Assembly: GCA_965224325.1 (NCBI GenBank) | Contig: CBDCYT010000001.1 | Coordinates: forward strand, 62,001 to 126,000 | Origin: CBDCMJ01 sp965224325 | GTDB taxonomy: Bacteria; Chloroflexota; Dehalococcoidia; Lucifugimonadales; UBA3495 | Direction of reading: 5' to 3' | DNA: 64,000 nt | Position numbers and translations under genes: made by a program | Notes under the pieces: generated by a model | Database searches by the model: none | Told to the model about the DNA's origin: nothing | The model's input: the letters and a program-made list of their open reading frames with translations, nothing else | Part shown: in pieces, positions 1-8,055 of the stretch | How positions within the stretch are numbered: position 1 is the stretch's first letter | Layout of the letters: each line of letters begins with the position of its first letter

Positions 1-153
1 ATCGCATTCAATCCGGGGCCGGACTGGTCAGCCGATCCGGAGGCGGCCGCCAACTATATCCGACTTTGCTTTGCCCTCCCCTCTGAAAATGAAATATGGG
101 AAGGGGTCGAAAAACTGGCGGACGTGTTCCGGAGGGAGGGCACGCTGCCCTGA
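1..153 (+). CDS. PLP-dependent aminotransferase, C-terminal end (partial)
   Basis: An open frame enters from the left edge and ends at a TGA at 151-153, giving the last 50 residues of a protein. The visible stretch has an RLCFALPSENEI segment followed by an amphipathic helix (EGVEKLADVFRREG). This matches the usual C-terminus of class I/II (fold type I) aminotransferases, where the conserved Arg in the 'IRLCF' segment would bind the substrate carboxylate. The PLP lysine lies outside the window, so the substrate cannot be inferred. It reads in the same direction as the dioxygenase that starts 77 bases later and may be co-transcribed with it. Confidence 0.7.
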   Translation: MAFNPGPDWSADPEAAANYIRLCFALPSENEIWEGVEKLADVFRREGTLP

Positions 154-230
154 CTTTCGTGACCCGCCCCCCGGCAGGTGTACCCTAGGCTCCGGTTCAG
201 GCAACGAGTCATCGTTAAGGAGAGGCGTTC

Positions 231-1271
231 ATGGGAGAAATACTGGGCGTCGGCGGCACTCACTATCCGCCGGGACTGGTGCCGGACGAATACAAGCCGT
301 GGCCGTTGGCCAGGATGTTGGAGACCGACCAGCGCATTCCGGCGCACATGAAAGACCCCGCCAACTGGCCGGAGCCGATGCGGCAGGAGTGGGGCGACGA
401 CGAGGGAATTTCGTCCCACAAGGTCCACCGGGCTCGCGTATTCAAAGCTTTCCGTCGAATCCGGGAGGAGATAGACGCCTTCAACCCGGACTTCATCCTC
501 ATTTGGGGGGACGACCAGTACGAGAACTTCAAAGAGGACATCATCCCGCCGTTCTGCGTATTGGCCTACGACAACATAGAGTTTACTCCCTTCAAGAGGA
601 CGCGAGGCAGGCCGAACATCTGGGGAGAGCCTGAGGACAAGGTGTTCAAGTTCCCCGGCCATCAGGAAGCGGGGCGGTACTTGGCCCGCGGGCTGCTGGA
701 CGAGGGTGTGGATATGGCTTACGCCTACCGTCCGCTCCATGAGGAGGGCCTGGGCCACGCCTTTTCCAACACCCTGCTCTTCCTGGACAATGACCGGGAG
801 GGGTTCGATTATCCGGTGTTGCCCGTCGCGGTGAACTGCTACGGCAGCAACGTCATTCGGATGCGCGGCGGAGCGACCGAATACTCCGACGTGCCAGACC
901 CGCCTTCACCCTCACCGAGGCGCTGCTTCGAGGTCGGCCAAGCCACGGCCCGGGTTATTAAGAACAGTCCGTGGCGGGTGGTGTTGATGGCGTCGTCCAG
1001 TTGGTCACACGCCTTTCTAACCCCCAAGAACTACTGGATTTACCCTGACCTGGAAGCTGACCGGGCCCTGCTGGAGCACTTGAAGACCGGCGAATTCGAG
1101 AAGTGGCGGGAGTATCCTCTGTCCAAGATAGAGGAATCGGGCCAGCAAGAGGTGCTCAACTGGTTCTGCTTGGTGGGGGCCATGGCCGAACTGGGCAAAG
1201 AGGCGGAGATCCTGGACTGGGCCGAGACCTGGATCTTCAATTCCCCCAAGTGCCTGGCGGTCTTCAAGTAG
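231..1271 (+). CDS. Extradiol ring-cleavage dioxygenase, class III (LigB-like)
   Basis: The 346-residue protein fits the LigB/class III extradiol dioxygenase fold, non-heme iron enzymes that open catechol-type rings. Visible family features are an N-terminal GTHYP motif (His11), WGDDQYENF near residue 93, HEEGLGHAF near 169, PVLPVAVNCYG near 200 and SSSWSHAF near 255. The His residues in these motifs are the expected iron and catalytic ligands. An AAGGAG ribosome site lies about 7 bases before ATG 231. The subgroup looks nearest to protocatechuate/gallate-type beta subunits, but the true substrate is unknown. No separate LigA-like small subunit is adjacent. Confidence 0.85.
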   Translation: MGEILGVGGTHYPPGLVPDEYKPWPLARMLETDQRIPAHMKDPANWPEPMRQEWGDDEGISSHKVHRARVFKAFRRIREEIDAFNPDFILIWGDDQYENFKEDIIPPFCVLAYDNIEFTPFKRTRGRPNIWGEPEDKVFKFPGHQEAGRYLARGLLDEGVDMAYAYRPLHEEGLGHAFSNTLLFLDNDREGFDYPVLPVAVNCYGSNVIRMRGGATEYSDVPDPPSPSPRRCFEVGQATARVIKNSPWRVVLMASSSWSHAFLTPKNYWIYPDLEADRALLEHLKTGEFEKWREYPLSKIEESGQQEVLNWFCLVGAMAELGKEAEILDWAETWIFNSPKCLAVFK

Positions 1272-1348
1272 TGTGACGGCGAATCAGCTTCTAATCCCAG
1301 AGGAGTGCTCTCGATGCACTCCTCTTCTATTTTGGGGAGTGCAACGCT

Positions 1349-2110
1349 ATGGCGCCAATGCGGTTTGTGGGGGTAGATGGCTGTAAGGGCGGTTGGTTCA
1401 GTGTGGGCCTAGACCAAAATGGTTACGACTTCGGGATATTCCGCGAGTTCGTCGAATTGTTGTATCACTACAAGGATGCCAAGCTGATTCTCGTGGATAT
1501 ACCAATTGGGCTGCCTGAAGGTAATTGTGGGCGCAAATGTGACAGTGAAGCTTGGAGAAAACTTGGCTACCCTCGGCAGTTGAGTGTCTTTCCAACACCG
1601 ACTCGCCGAACTGCATACGTAGCGGCGGAACCACTCAAAAATATTGAACTTGCCAGAGATATCGAGCATCAAATTTCAGGGAAAGGGTTGAGCCCTCTGT
1701 CTTTTGCGATAGCACCCAAGATTACCGAAGTCGATAAGGCGTTGTTGAGCTCTGACCGTAAGGCTAAACTGAAGGTCCGGGAGGTCCATCCGGAGCTTTG
1801 TTTCTGGGGATTAAATGGTGGGCAGCCTATGCAGAGCAAGAAGAAAGACAGAGGTGGCGAAGAGGAACGCCTTAGGGTTCTTCGAAGAATTTTACCTCAA
1901 GCTGATGTTGATGACGTATACAACGGCGCCTGTTCAAAATTTTACGGGAAGAACGTTGCCAAGGAGGACATACTCGATGCACTTGCCGCAGCGGTAACCG
2001 CATGTAAAGGCTACGGTCACCTCCAAACGGCGCCTGATGACCCTCCTAAAGATTCCAAGGGCTTGCCAATGGAGATGGTATACTGGAGGCCAGTAGAGCT
2101 TGGTGGATAG
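1349..2110 (+). CDS. DUF429 family protein (predicted RNase H-like nuclease)
   Basis: 253 residues beginning with the family signature MRFVGVDGCKGGW (residues 4-16), followed by VDIPIGLPE near residue 50, REVHPELCF near 145 and EDILDALAAAVTA near 210. These are the spaced acidic positions typical of DUF429 proteins, which have an RNase H-like fold and no settled function. GGGGAG precedes ATG 1349 by about 9 bases; ATG 1361 is an alternative start. Base composition is visibly more AT-rich than the dioxygenase upstream and the amidohydrolase downstream, hinting at separate acquisition. The small coiled-coil gene that follows is almost overlapping and probably co-translated. Confidence 0.8.
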   Translation: MAPMRFVGVDGCKGGWFSVGLDQNGYDFGIFREFVELLYHYKDAKLILVDIPIGLPEGNCGRKCDSEAWRKLGYPRQLSVFPTPTRRTAYVAAEPLKNIELARDIEHQISGKGLSPLSFAIAPKITEVDKALLSSDRKAKLKVREVHPELCFWGLNGGQPMQSKKKDRGGEEERLRVLRRILPQADVDDVYNGACSKFYGKNVAKEDILDALAAAVTACKGYGHLQTAPDDPPKDSKGLPMEMVYWRPVELGG

Positions 2111-2111
2111 A

Positions 2112-2315
2112 ATGGCAACAGAGACTCAACAAATTGATGCAGCTGAGGTTTACCACAGCATCGGGCGTCTGGAGGGGGAAGTAGCCCATTTGGTTGGGAG
2201 GCTGGACCGCATAGAACAACGTCTGGACCGGCTCATATTCGCGTTGTTTGCGTTTGGGGGGACAATGGGAGCTGCTTTGGCCGCCATCATGGCGAAGCTG
2301 TTCATTGGAGGTTGA
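2112..2315 (+). CDS. Small coiled-coil membrane protein
   Basis: A 67-residue protein: residues about 10-40 form a heptad-like coiled coil (GRLEGEVAHLVGRLDRIEQ), followed by one hydrophobic segment (LIFALFAFGGTMGAALAAIM) ending in KLFIGG. This is typical of short bacterial haemolysin-XhlA-like or membrane-anchor peptides, but I do not recognise a family with certainty. ATG 2112 lies two bases after the DUF429 stop. An in-frame TTG at 2100, 11 bases inside the DUF429 gene, has a better-spaced GGAGG (2085-2089) and may be the true start, which would make the pair translationally coupled. It ends just before a strong terminator. Confidence 0.6.
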   Translation: MATETQQIDAAEVYHSIGRLEGEVAHLVGRLDRIEQRLDRLIFALFAFGGTMGAALAAIMAKLFIGG

Positions 2316-2349
2316 CTTGTAGTCAGCCACCAAACGTGAGCAAAAGAAG

Positions 2350-2376
2350 GAGGGAGCGGCTGATCCGCTCCCTCTT
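2350..2376. terminator. Bidirectional rho-independent terminator
   Basis: A perfect 10-bp stem (GAGGGAGCGG / CCGCTCCCTC) with a 5-base loop, preceded by CAAAAGAA and followed by TTCATTT. It lies between the convergent small membrane protein gene and the amidohydrolase gene and can serve both strands. Confidence 0.85.
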
Positions 2377-2412
2377 CATTTAGGTGACCTCACTCCGCAC
2401 GTCACTGTAATG

Positions 2413-4014
2413 CTATGCTTCGTACACCGTTTTGCCGCCGACTATCGTGCGTTCTACCGGAATGTCCTTGATGGTCATGGGGTCCACCTGAGTAGGGTCC
2501 GCCCCCAACACCACCAGGTCGGCCAGTTTCCCCACCTCGATAGAGCCTTTGAGGTCCTCTTCAAAGGAGGCGTAAGCGCTGTGCAGGGTGTAAATGCGCA
2601 GCATCTCTTCCACCGTCACCCTTTGGCTGGGACCCCAGACATTGCCCCTGCTGTCCGTGCGGGTTACACAGCTTTGGATACCCAGCAACGGCTCGAACGG
2701 GCCGGGGGGATAATCGGTCGCTCCGGTGGCCACTACGCCGTAGTCCAGGAAAGAACGCTGGGCGAACATCCACTGCAAGCGCTCTTCCCCGTAGAAGGGC
2801 ATCTTTTCACCATGGTGGTACACGTAGGTGCAGAAGGGAGTGGCCACGGTGCCCAGCCGGCGCATCTTGCCCAGTATCTCCGGGTTCACCAGGGTGCAGT
2901 GTTCCACCCGGTGCCGGGGGTTGGGGCGAGGGTCGGCGGCTTGGGCTTTCTCATAAGCGTTTAACACCATGTCTATGGTGAGGTCGCCGTTGGCGTGGAT
3001 GCACACTTGGAACCCTGCCCGGTGCATCTCCATGACGTTCTCTTCGATTTCCTCGGAGCTCATCGCCAGGATACCGTGGTCGCAATCGCTGCCGACGTAT
3101 GGCTCCGACAAGTAGGCGGTACGCGCGGCGATGGCCCCGTCGGCAACCATCTTGATGCCTCCCAAGCGCAGCATGTCGTCGCCGAAACCGGTCCTCATCC
3201 CTGCCTCCCGCAGTGACGGGAAATGAGGATGGTGCATCAGCGCGTACACCCGGAGGGACAGGTCGCCGGCGTCCTTACCCTCTTGGTAGGTGACGAACTC
3301 GTCCCTAACGACCCTGGCGTCGTGGACGCTGGTGAGACCGGCTTGGGTCAACATCCGGCAGATGGTGCGAAGCCCTTCCCGGCGAATCTCCGGCGTGTCC
3401 GAGGGTATGAGGCCGAAACGCACTGGCTCGATGGCCCGCTCGTAGACCACCCCGTTCAGCTCCCCGGTGTCCGGGTCCCGGCCCAAGCGGCCGCCGAAGG
3501 GGTCTGGAGTGTCCCGGGTAAACCCGGCAGCCTCCAGGGCCATGCTGTTGAGGTAGTAGATGTGTCCCGCCCGGTGGGACACCATAATGGGGTGGAAGGC
3601 ACTCACCGCGTCCAGGTCTTCACGGAATAGGAAGCGGTTCTCCGCCGTCTTGGTGTCGTCGAACTTGAAGCCCTGCACCCACTGGCCTGGGGCAGCGGTC
3701 TCTACCCGTTCCCGCAGTGCCGTTTGGATGCCGCTAATGGAAGGCAGGTCGCAGTCGGCGGCCATAACGTGGCGGATCCCACTGTTCAGTACGTGAATGT
3801 GGGCGTCGATGAACCCGGGGAGCACCGTCTTCCCCCGGAGGTCGATCACTTTCACCTTTGGGCCAATCAGCCCCTCCACGTCCTCGTTGCTTCCCACACC
3901 GATGAATCGCCCGCCGCCCATGGCTAAGGCTTGGACCCGAGGTTGGTTAGCATCCATGGTGATAATATTGGCATTCTTGATGACCGTTTCGGCCCTGGTT
4001 GTCGGAGTCGACAA
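2413..4014 (-). CDS. Amidohydrolase family protein (YtcJ/amidohydrolase-3 type)
   Basis: 533 residues of a metal-dependent amidohydrolase of the YtcJ-like group. The N-terminal composite beta-domain runs to DLRGKTVLPGFIDAHIH, where the HxH metal ligands are His72 and His74. Then follow GIKMVADGAI (about 290, the carboxylated-Lys region), HANGD (about 340), HRVEHC (about 370) and ATGATDYPPGP (about 430, metal-binding Asp). The C-terminus (GKLADLVVLGADPT) closes the beta sandwich. Members hydrolyse exocyclic or cyclic amide-like bonds, and the substrate here is unknown. The best start is a TTG at 4014, as no ATG fits before the first conserved strand; a GGGTGA lies just upstream. Confidence 0.88.
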   Translation of the reverse strand: MSTPTTRAETVIKNANIITMDANQPRVQALAMGGGRFIGVGSNEDVEGLIGPKVKVIDLRGKTVLPGFIDAHIHVLNSGIRHVMAADCDLPSISGIQTALRERVETAAPGQWVQGFKFDDTKTAENRFLFREDLDAVSAFHPIMVSHRAGHIYYLNSMALEAAGFTRDTPDPFGGRLGRDPDTGELNGVVYERAIEPVRFGLIPSDTPEIRREGLRTICRMLTQAGLTSVHDARVVRDEFVTYQEGKDAGDLSLRVYALMHHPHFPSLREAGMRTGFGDDMLRLGGIKMVADGAIAARTAYLSEPYVGSDCDHGILAMSSEEIEENVMEMHRAGFQVCIHANGDLTIDMVLNAYEKAQAADPRPNPRHRVEHCTLVNPEILGKMRRLGTVATPFCTYVYHHGEKMPFYGEERLQWMFAQRSFLDYGVVATGATDYPPGPFEPLLGIQSCVTRTDSRGNVWGPSQRVTVEEMLRIYTLHSAYASFEEDLKGSIEVGKLADLVVLGADPTQVDPMTIKDIPVERTIVGGKTVYEA

Positions 4015-4058
4015 GACGTCACCCGTTGCAGCTATTTGACGGTATCCGGACCATACAG

Positions 4059-4490
4059 CTAGCCGGTCAGCACCCCGCCTCTAGGCGCCGGGGCAGCCCC
4101 GGGGTTGCCGAGAAAGTCGGTCAGCGCGGACGTTTTATTGGGTGTCACGGAAGTGGGGAGCCCGAATCGCTCTTGGGCCCTTGAATCCCTAGGCCTCGGG
4201 GCCGCTCCTGCCGCGGCGGCGAGGCGCGGAAGCGCTGTCCCTTCCCGGAAGAAGACCACGTTCCCTTGGCGCTTTACGGAGAGGTTCTTGCCCAGCGGTT
4301 GAGCGGCGGCGGCGAGGCCGCGGCGAACAGAGGCCGTAGTTTCGCCCACGTCCGGGGTGAGTTTGCCCGCCCGGCCGGTTTCGAGTTGGCTGATATAGTC
4401 CATGTACTGACGCATTATCGCGCCGCCCTTTCCCGACAGGGACAATGCAACCTGTGCATCCTGGAGCGCGACAAGTTCGGCTATTGGCAC
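4059..4490 (-). CDS. Conserved hypothetical protein
   Basis: 143 residues with a GTG start at 4490 and a GGCGGAG ribosome site about 8 bases upstream. The first 80 residues are well-behaved: IMRQYMDYISQLETGRAGKLTP, then SVRRGLAAAAQPLGKNLSVKRQGNVVFFRE. They read like a compact alpha/beta domain of about 70 residues that I associate with small proteins of uncharacterised Chloroflexota, although I cannot name it. The C-terminal 60 residues are Pro/Ala/Arg-rich and look disordered. It lies 44 bases upstream of the amidohydrolase and reads the same way, so co-transcription is possible. The IS element at 4590 has landed about 100 bases upstream of its start. Confidence 0.5.
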   Translation of the reverse strand: MPIAELVALQDAQVALSLSGKGGAIMRQYMDYISQLETGRAGKLTPDVGETTASVRRGLAAAAQPLGKNLSVKRQGNVVFFREGTALPRLAAAAGAAPRPRDSRAQERFGLPTSVTPNKTSALTDFLGNPGAAPAPRGGVLTG

Positions 4491-4697
4491 GTTTGTTACG
4501 CTCCGCCTGTGAAGTTGGTTCCAAGTATCATAGACTGAGGTTGTCTATTGCAACAAGCGCGCCACCCTGAAAACGGAGGTCTTTCACTAGGGCGAATCGA
4601 CAATTGGGTGAAACTCGGCTGAGGAAATAGGGCAGGAGCTTACTAAAGGAGGATAGAGTGTAACCCTGAGAAGTGACGTGCGGTGGAGGGGATTGGC

Positions 4698-5066
4698 GTG
4701 GAACGTTGTGAGTTGAGCGCTGCTCAGTGGCGTCGGATAGAAGGCTCTTTGCCCGGGCGTCCCGGCTGGGTTGGCGTTACGGCCAAGGACAACCGGAAAT
4801 TCGTAAACGGCGTCCTGTGGGTGCTGCGCAGTGGAGCCCATTGGAAAGACCTGCCACCTGGGTACGGCAACTGGAAAAGCGTCCACAAGCGATTCACCCG
4901 CTGGGCCAAGACCAGAATCTGGGAGAAAATCTTCCAGGTGTTGCTGGATGACCCGGACAACAGATACGTGATGATTGATTCCACCATAGTCCGGACCCAC
5001 CAGCAGGCAGTCTGCGGGAAAGGGGGGGCCAATGTGAGGCTGTGGGCCGCTCCCGGGGTGGACTGA
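4698..5066 (+). CDS. IS5/IS427-like transposase, upstream frame (OrfA)
   Basis: Encodes the N-terminal DUF4096-like part of the transposase: ELSAAQWRRIEGSLPG, then VNGVLWVLRSGAHWKDLPPG, and the first catalytic Asp in YVMIDSTIVRTHQQA. GTG 4698 is preferred because GGAGGGG at 4685-4690 is 8 bases upstream; an in-frame GTG also exists at 4683. The frame runs past the slippery site at 5019-5028 to a stop at 5066 (APGVD*), giving a short product without the other catalytic residues. This product alone may act as a regulator in such elements; the active enzyme is the fusion with the next frame. Confidence 0.85.
   Translation: MERCELSAAQWRRIEGSLPGRPGWVGVTAKDNRKFVNGVLWVLRSGAHWKDLPPGYGNWKSVHKRFTRWAKTRIWEKIFQVLLDDPDNRYVMIDSTIVRTHQQAVCGKGGANVRLWAAPGVD
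5019..5028 (+). promoter_or_regulatory. Probable -1 ribosomal frameshift site
   Basis: AAAGGGGGGG occurs where the OrfA frame (AAA GGG GGG GCC) must shift by -1 to enter the OrfB frame. Both frames are open here, and the homologous junction (...EAVGRSRGGLSTKIH) reads correctly after slippage. A-G runs of this type are the usual signal in two-frame IS5-group elements. Confidence 0.75.
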
Positions 5067-5446
5067 GCACCAAGATTCATCTGGTGGCCGATGCTCAGGG
5101 CCGGCCGGTGCGCTTCTCTCTCACCGGCGGTCAGAAGGCGGACGTTTCTCAAGCCATACCCCTGCTGACCGGCCTCGAGGCCGGAGCTGTCATCGCTGAC
5201 AAGGGGTATGAGAGCAACCGCGTGCTGGCCTTTATCAGGAACCAGGGCGCCGAAGCGGTCATACCGCCCAAGTCAAACCGGAGGGAACCTTGGGAATACG
5301 ACCGGGAACTTTATAAGCAAAGGAACCTGATTGAACGAGCCTTCAACAAATTGAAACAGTGGAGGCGAATCGCAACCAGATACGACCGCAGAAGTCTCTA
5401 CCTCCTGTCGGCCCTGTATCTGGTCTCCTCGGTCATCTGGGGTTAG
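5042..5446 (+). CDS. IS5/IS427-like transposase, downstream frame (OrfB)
   Basis: Encodes the rest of the DDE transposase in the -1 frame: GRSRGGLSTKIHLVADAQG, then AGAVIADKGYES with the second catalytic Asp, and RNLIERAFNKLKQWRRIATRYD with the catalytic Glu. No stop or frameshift damage is seen, so the fusion made by -1 slippage in OrfA (about 250 residues) should be a full IS427-group transposase. There is no convincing ribosome site for independent initiation at GTG 5042, which favours production by frameshifting. Confidence 0.88.
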   Translation: MGRSRGGLSTKIHLVADAQGRPVRFSLTGGQKADVSQAIPLLTGLEAGAVIADKGYESNRVLAFIRNQGAEAVIPPKSNRREPWEYDRELYKQRNLIERAFNKLKQWRRIATRYDRRSLYLLSALYLVSSVIWG

Positions 5447-5466
5447 CAATTGTCGATTCGCCCTAG

Positions 5467-5794
5467 TCCCATAAGTCCTCTGATTTCGTTCGTGGTGACC
5501 CCTCAGGACCATGAACCGATGGTGATTCGACCAGATCAGGACGATCAGGACAGCCAACGACTGGTGTCGAGTCGAATCAGCATCATCAGTTATTCCGTGG
5601 TGCGAACGGGAAATTCTACTTTGTAGGGCAGTGTATATCGTCAGCGATAATGGGACACACCTGAGGGCAGGCAAAGCCCAGAGTTTGGCCCGGGTCTGCC
5701 GGAGCCCCAAACCGACCTCCGTCTCACCCGAACAGTCACCGTCCACTCAACCAACTACGTCGAACCCACGCTCAGACTATTCTTCCGCAGCCGG
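5467..5794. other. Non-coding stretch with an IS-terminus-like motif
   Basis: No credible gene. A segment at 5641-5666 (TCAGCGATAATGGGACAC, then CCTGAGGG) closely resembles 11547-11572 (TCAGGGATAGTGGGACAG, then CGTGAGGG). Both look like eroded termini of one insertion-sequence type, perhaps IS21-like, though no transposase of that type is present. Confidence 0.35.
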
Positions 5795-5968
5795 TTAGCC
5801 CGCATGGCGTTCTCCCAGCGCGGACCGGACTTCGTCCAATAACGTCTCGACTGGGGTGCGGCCCAACTCCTCGAGCCAGTCAAAGCGAGGGGTTATCTTG
5901 GCGAAGATCTTCTGAGCCAGCACCTCTAGGTCGGCATTCGTGACAGTCTGGTCTGTCGCGGCCACCAC
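5795..5968 (-). CDS. Small hypothetical protein, possibly the 3' part of a frameshifted gene
   Basis: 57 codons from GTG 5968 (or 56 from GTG 5965). The C-terminal two thirds look protein-like: NADLEVLAQKIFAKI, then TPRFDWLEELGRTPVETLL and DEVRSALGERHAG, mostly helical with good acidic/basic spacing. An in-frame TAA sits immediately before the GTG. A basic, Pro-rich open frame starting at ATG 6057 (MEVRKARRNRRPTKEVP) overlaps in another frame, so the two may be halves of an ~88-residue gene broken by a frameshift. I do not recognise the family. It lies downstream of the amidase on the same strand. Confidence 0.35.
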   Translation of the reverse strand: MVAATDQTVTNADLEVLAQKIFAKITPRFDWLEELGRTPVETLLDEVRSALGERHAG

Positions 5969-6258
5969 GACTTACGTCCATCGGCAACCGAACTGTTAAC
6001 AACCGGCGGCACCTCCTTCGTCGGTCTGCGATTCCGTCGAGCCTTGCGGACCTCCATCTCCTGAAACGGTCATCCAACAACACGGTACGGCATAACGGTA
6101 AGGCATAACGGTGTGAAGTATGGACAGTCGGTCGCGTATCGGCGGCAAAGCTCACAGGTTGCTAAAGTGGCTTTCAGGCAGACCCGCCTACCGTTAAATG
6201 CCCCGCAGCGTAGCCCAGCCCAATTCCCCATGATAACGAAATAGCATGCTCCTGACGT

Positions 6259-7665
6259 TCAGCCCACGGGCGGGCGCCGGGTCTGGGGCCGGATGGCTTC
6301 CAGCCCCCGAGCTACTTGCAACAGCGTCAACTCGTCGAAATGACGGCCCACCACTTGGACGCCTATCGGCAGCCCGTCTGAACTGAAACCGAAAGGCACG
6401 GAAATGGCCGGAGAGCCAGTCAGGTCCCAAGGCAGGGTGATCCGTAGGGTGTGTCTGCCGGCCAGAGTGCGCCCTTCGATATGGAACTCGTTTTGCCCGT
6501 GGGGGAAGGCTGGCATAGGTACCGTGGGACACAGGAAAACATCGTAGCGGGTGAAGTATTCGTTTACCTCCTGACGCAGTTGCTCCCATTCTTCCGAGGC
6601 GTTCAGGTACTCATCCAAGGTGAAGGTATTGCCGTCCACGAAACGATCTCGGAACATCGGCGTCAGCTCCGATTCCCTTCCGGCTATCGTGGGCGCAGAG
6701 TAGCGCCTGGCTTCCATCGTAAAGATGACTGTGGAAATGGCCGACGCATTCTTCTCGGTCAACGCCGGTATTTCCACCGGCTCGACGTTCATGCCAAGTT
6801 GGCCCATTGCCGCTGCCGCCTCGGCCACCGATCGCTGGACCTCGGGCTCCACCGGCACCCCCGTGGTGGGGCTCCATCCCACCTTCAGCCGGCTCAGGTC
6901 CACGTCCAGGGGGGCGTAGTCTGGCGCCGGCACCGGCGGAGTGTACAGGTCTACGCCGTCGGCGCCCGCCAGGATGGACATGCCCAGGGCCACGTCCCCG
7001 ACGGTGCGGGCAAGCGGCCCCACGTGGATGGCCCGCAGGAGGGTTTGAGGTTGAATGCCGGTGTAGGGAATGCGGCCCAGAGTGGGTTTGATTCCGACGA
7101 CGCCGCAGAGGCTGGCCGGTGCGCGGATGGACCCGCCCAGGTCCGTCCCCAAGCCGAACGGCGAAAGACCCGCGGCGATGGCGGCCACTTCCCCACCGCT
7201 GGACCCTCCGGCCGTCCTGTCCAGGTCCCAGGGATTGCGGGTTTTCCCGAAAACCTCGTTGTCCGTTTCCCACCACAGGGCGAACTCCGGCATGTTGGTC
7301 TTGCCCAGCAAAATGCCGCCGGCCGCCTTCATGCGAGTGTAGACCTCCGCGTTCTGCCGGGATAGGTAGCCGTCGTAAATCTTCGATCCGAGGGACATTC
7401 GCATCCCCGCCGTTTCGATGCAGTCCTTAAGGGTGTAGGGCACGCCGTGGAAGGGGCCGAGGTCGTCGCCTCGCATCACCGCTCCCTCCGCTTCCTTGGC
7501 CCGCTCCAATGGATCGCCGGTGAAGAAAACGATGGCGTTCAGCGCGGGGTTGAGTTGCTCTATGCGGTCCAAGTGGGCTTGGACTACCTCTACCGGGGAC
7601 AGTACCTTCTGGCGTATCTTTGCCGCCAACTCCGTAGCGGGTGCGTAGTAGATCTCTTCACTCAT
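6259..7665 (-). CDS. Amidase (amidase signature family)
   Basis: 468 residues with the complete amidase-signature catalytic set: Lys80 in HGVPYTLKD, the cis-Ser at 155 in RTAGGSSGGE and the nucleophile Ser179 in GTDLGGSIRAPA. The 75- and 24-residue spacings are those of the family. The N-terminus (YAPATELAAKIRQKVLSPVEVV) and the C-terminal GSPAISVPFG and GLPIGVQVVGRHFDE blocks are also typical. It hydrolyses amides to acid plus ammonia in the cytoplasm; the substrate is unknown and no GatB or GatC partners are nearby, so it is unlikely to be GatA. ATG 7665 has a near-ideal GGAGG 7 bases upstream. The next gene downstream is only a doubtful small frame. Confidence 0.9.
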   Translation of the reverse strand: MSEEIYYAPATELAAKIRQKVLSPVEVVQAHLDRIEQLNPALNAIVFFTGDPLERAKEAEGAVMRGDDLGPFHGVPYTLKDCIETAGMRMSLGSKIYDGYLSRQNAEVYTRMKAAGGILLGKTNMPEFALWWETDNEVFGKTRNPWDLDRTAGGSSGGEVAAIAAGLSPFGLGTDLGGSIRAPASLCGVVGIKPTLGRIPYTGIQPQTLLRAIHVGPLARTVGDVALGMSILAGADGVDLYTPPVPAPDYAPLDVDLSRLKVGWSPTTGVPVEPEVQRSVAEAAAAMGQLGMNVEPVEIPALTEKNASAISTVIFTMEARRYSAPTIAGRESELTPMFRDRFVDGNTFTLDEYLNASEEWEQLRQEVNEYFTRYDVFLCPTVPMPAFPHGQNEFHIEGRTLAGRHTLRITLPWDLTGSPAISVPFGFSSDGLPIGVQVVGRHFDELTLLQVARGLEAIRPQTRRPPVG

Positions 7666-7681
7666 GGTAGTCCTCCACAGG

Positions 7682-7907
7682 TTAGGTTTTAAGGTCGGTT
7701 GCCAATCGCTTCAGCTTCGGGTTCTTCTCCTCCAGGAGCCACAGCCTCCTCCTTTCGGCCACCCCCAATTCCCCGGAACCTCTTATTCCAGAGGTGGAAG
7801 GTCTGTTCGCTGATGCCCATGTTGCGGCAGACAGCCGCCGCCGCACTCTCCTCCGGCTGACGCAAGTCGAAGGCGACCTGCCCAGGGGTGTACCGGGGCT
7901 TCTTCAT
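7682..7907 (-). pseudogene. IS3-family transposase OrfA fragment with frameshift
   Basis: Starting at ATG 7907 the frame reads MKKPRYTPGQVAFDLRQ, then VCRNMGISEQTFHLWNKRF, the HTH of IS3-group OrfA proteins. After RFRGIG the homology continues in another frame (VAERRRLWLLEEKN, then PKLKRLATDLKT, stop 7682-7684), so there is a one-base frameshift and the protein is cut off at the end of the leucine-zipper region. No OrfB follows. The sequence just upstream (7968-8001: GGATCAGTTTTTGGGG and then GACCAGTTTTTGGGG) looks like an eroded IS end. Confidence 0.75.
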
Positions 7908-8055
7908 GGGACGGTCTTCCTTCTCATGCCAGTTTAGATCATCCCACAAAACTCGCTTTCCTCGTTGGATCAGTTTTTGGGGGGGACCAGTTTTTGGGGT
8001 GAGGACCGGGTCGGGATTGCGCGAGCGCCTCCGAGGGGTCCATCATGAGTGTGAC

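Larger units (their letters stand above)
4590..5463 (+). mobile_element. Complete IS5-family (IS427-like) insertion sequence
   Basis: The ends are perfect inverted repeats: GGGCGAATCGACAATTG at 4590-4606 and its exact complement at 5447-5463. Both are flanked by TA (4588-4589 and 5464-5465) within CTAG, consistent with a 2-bp target duplication. The 874-bp element encodes a transposase in two overlapping frames joined by a -1 frameshift. Identical ends and an intact second frame suggest recent, possibly still active, insertion. Confidence 0.9.

Noticed and set aside
5880..6155. 91-codon minus-strand frame rich in Arg
   Set aside because: It overlaps the better-looking small frame at 5795-5968, has a composition typical of an off-frame reading and no conserved features.
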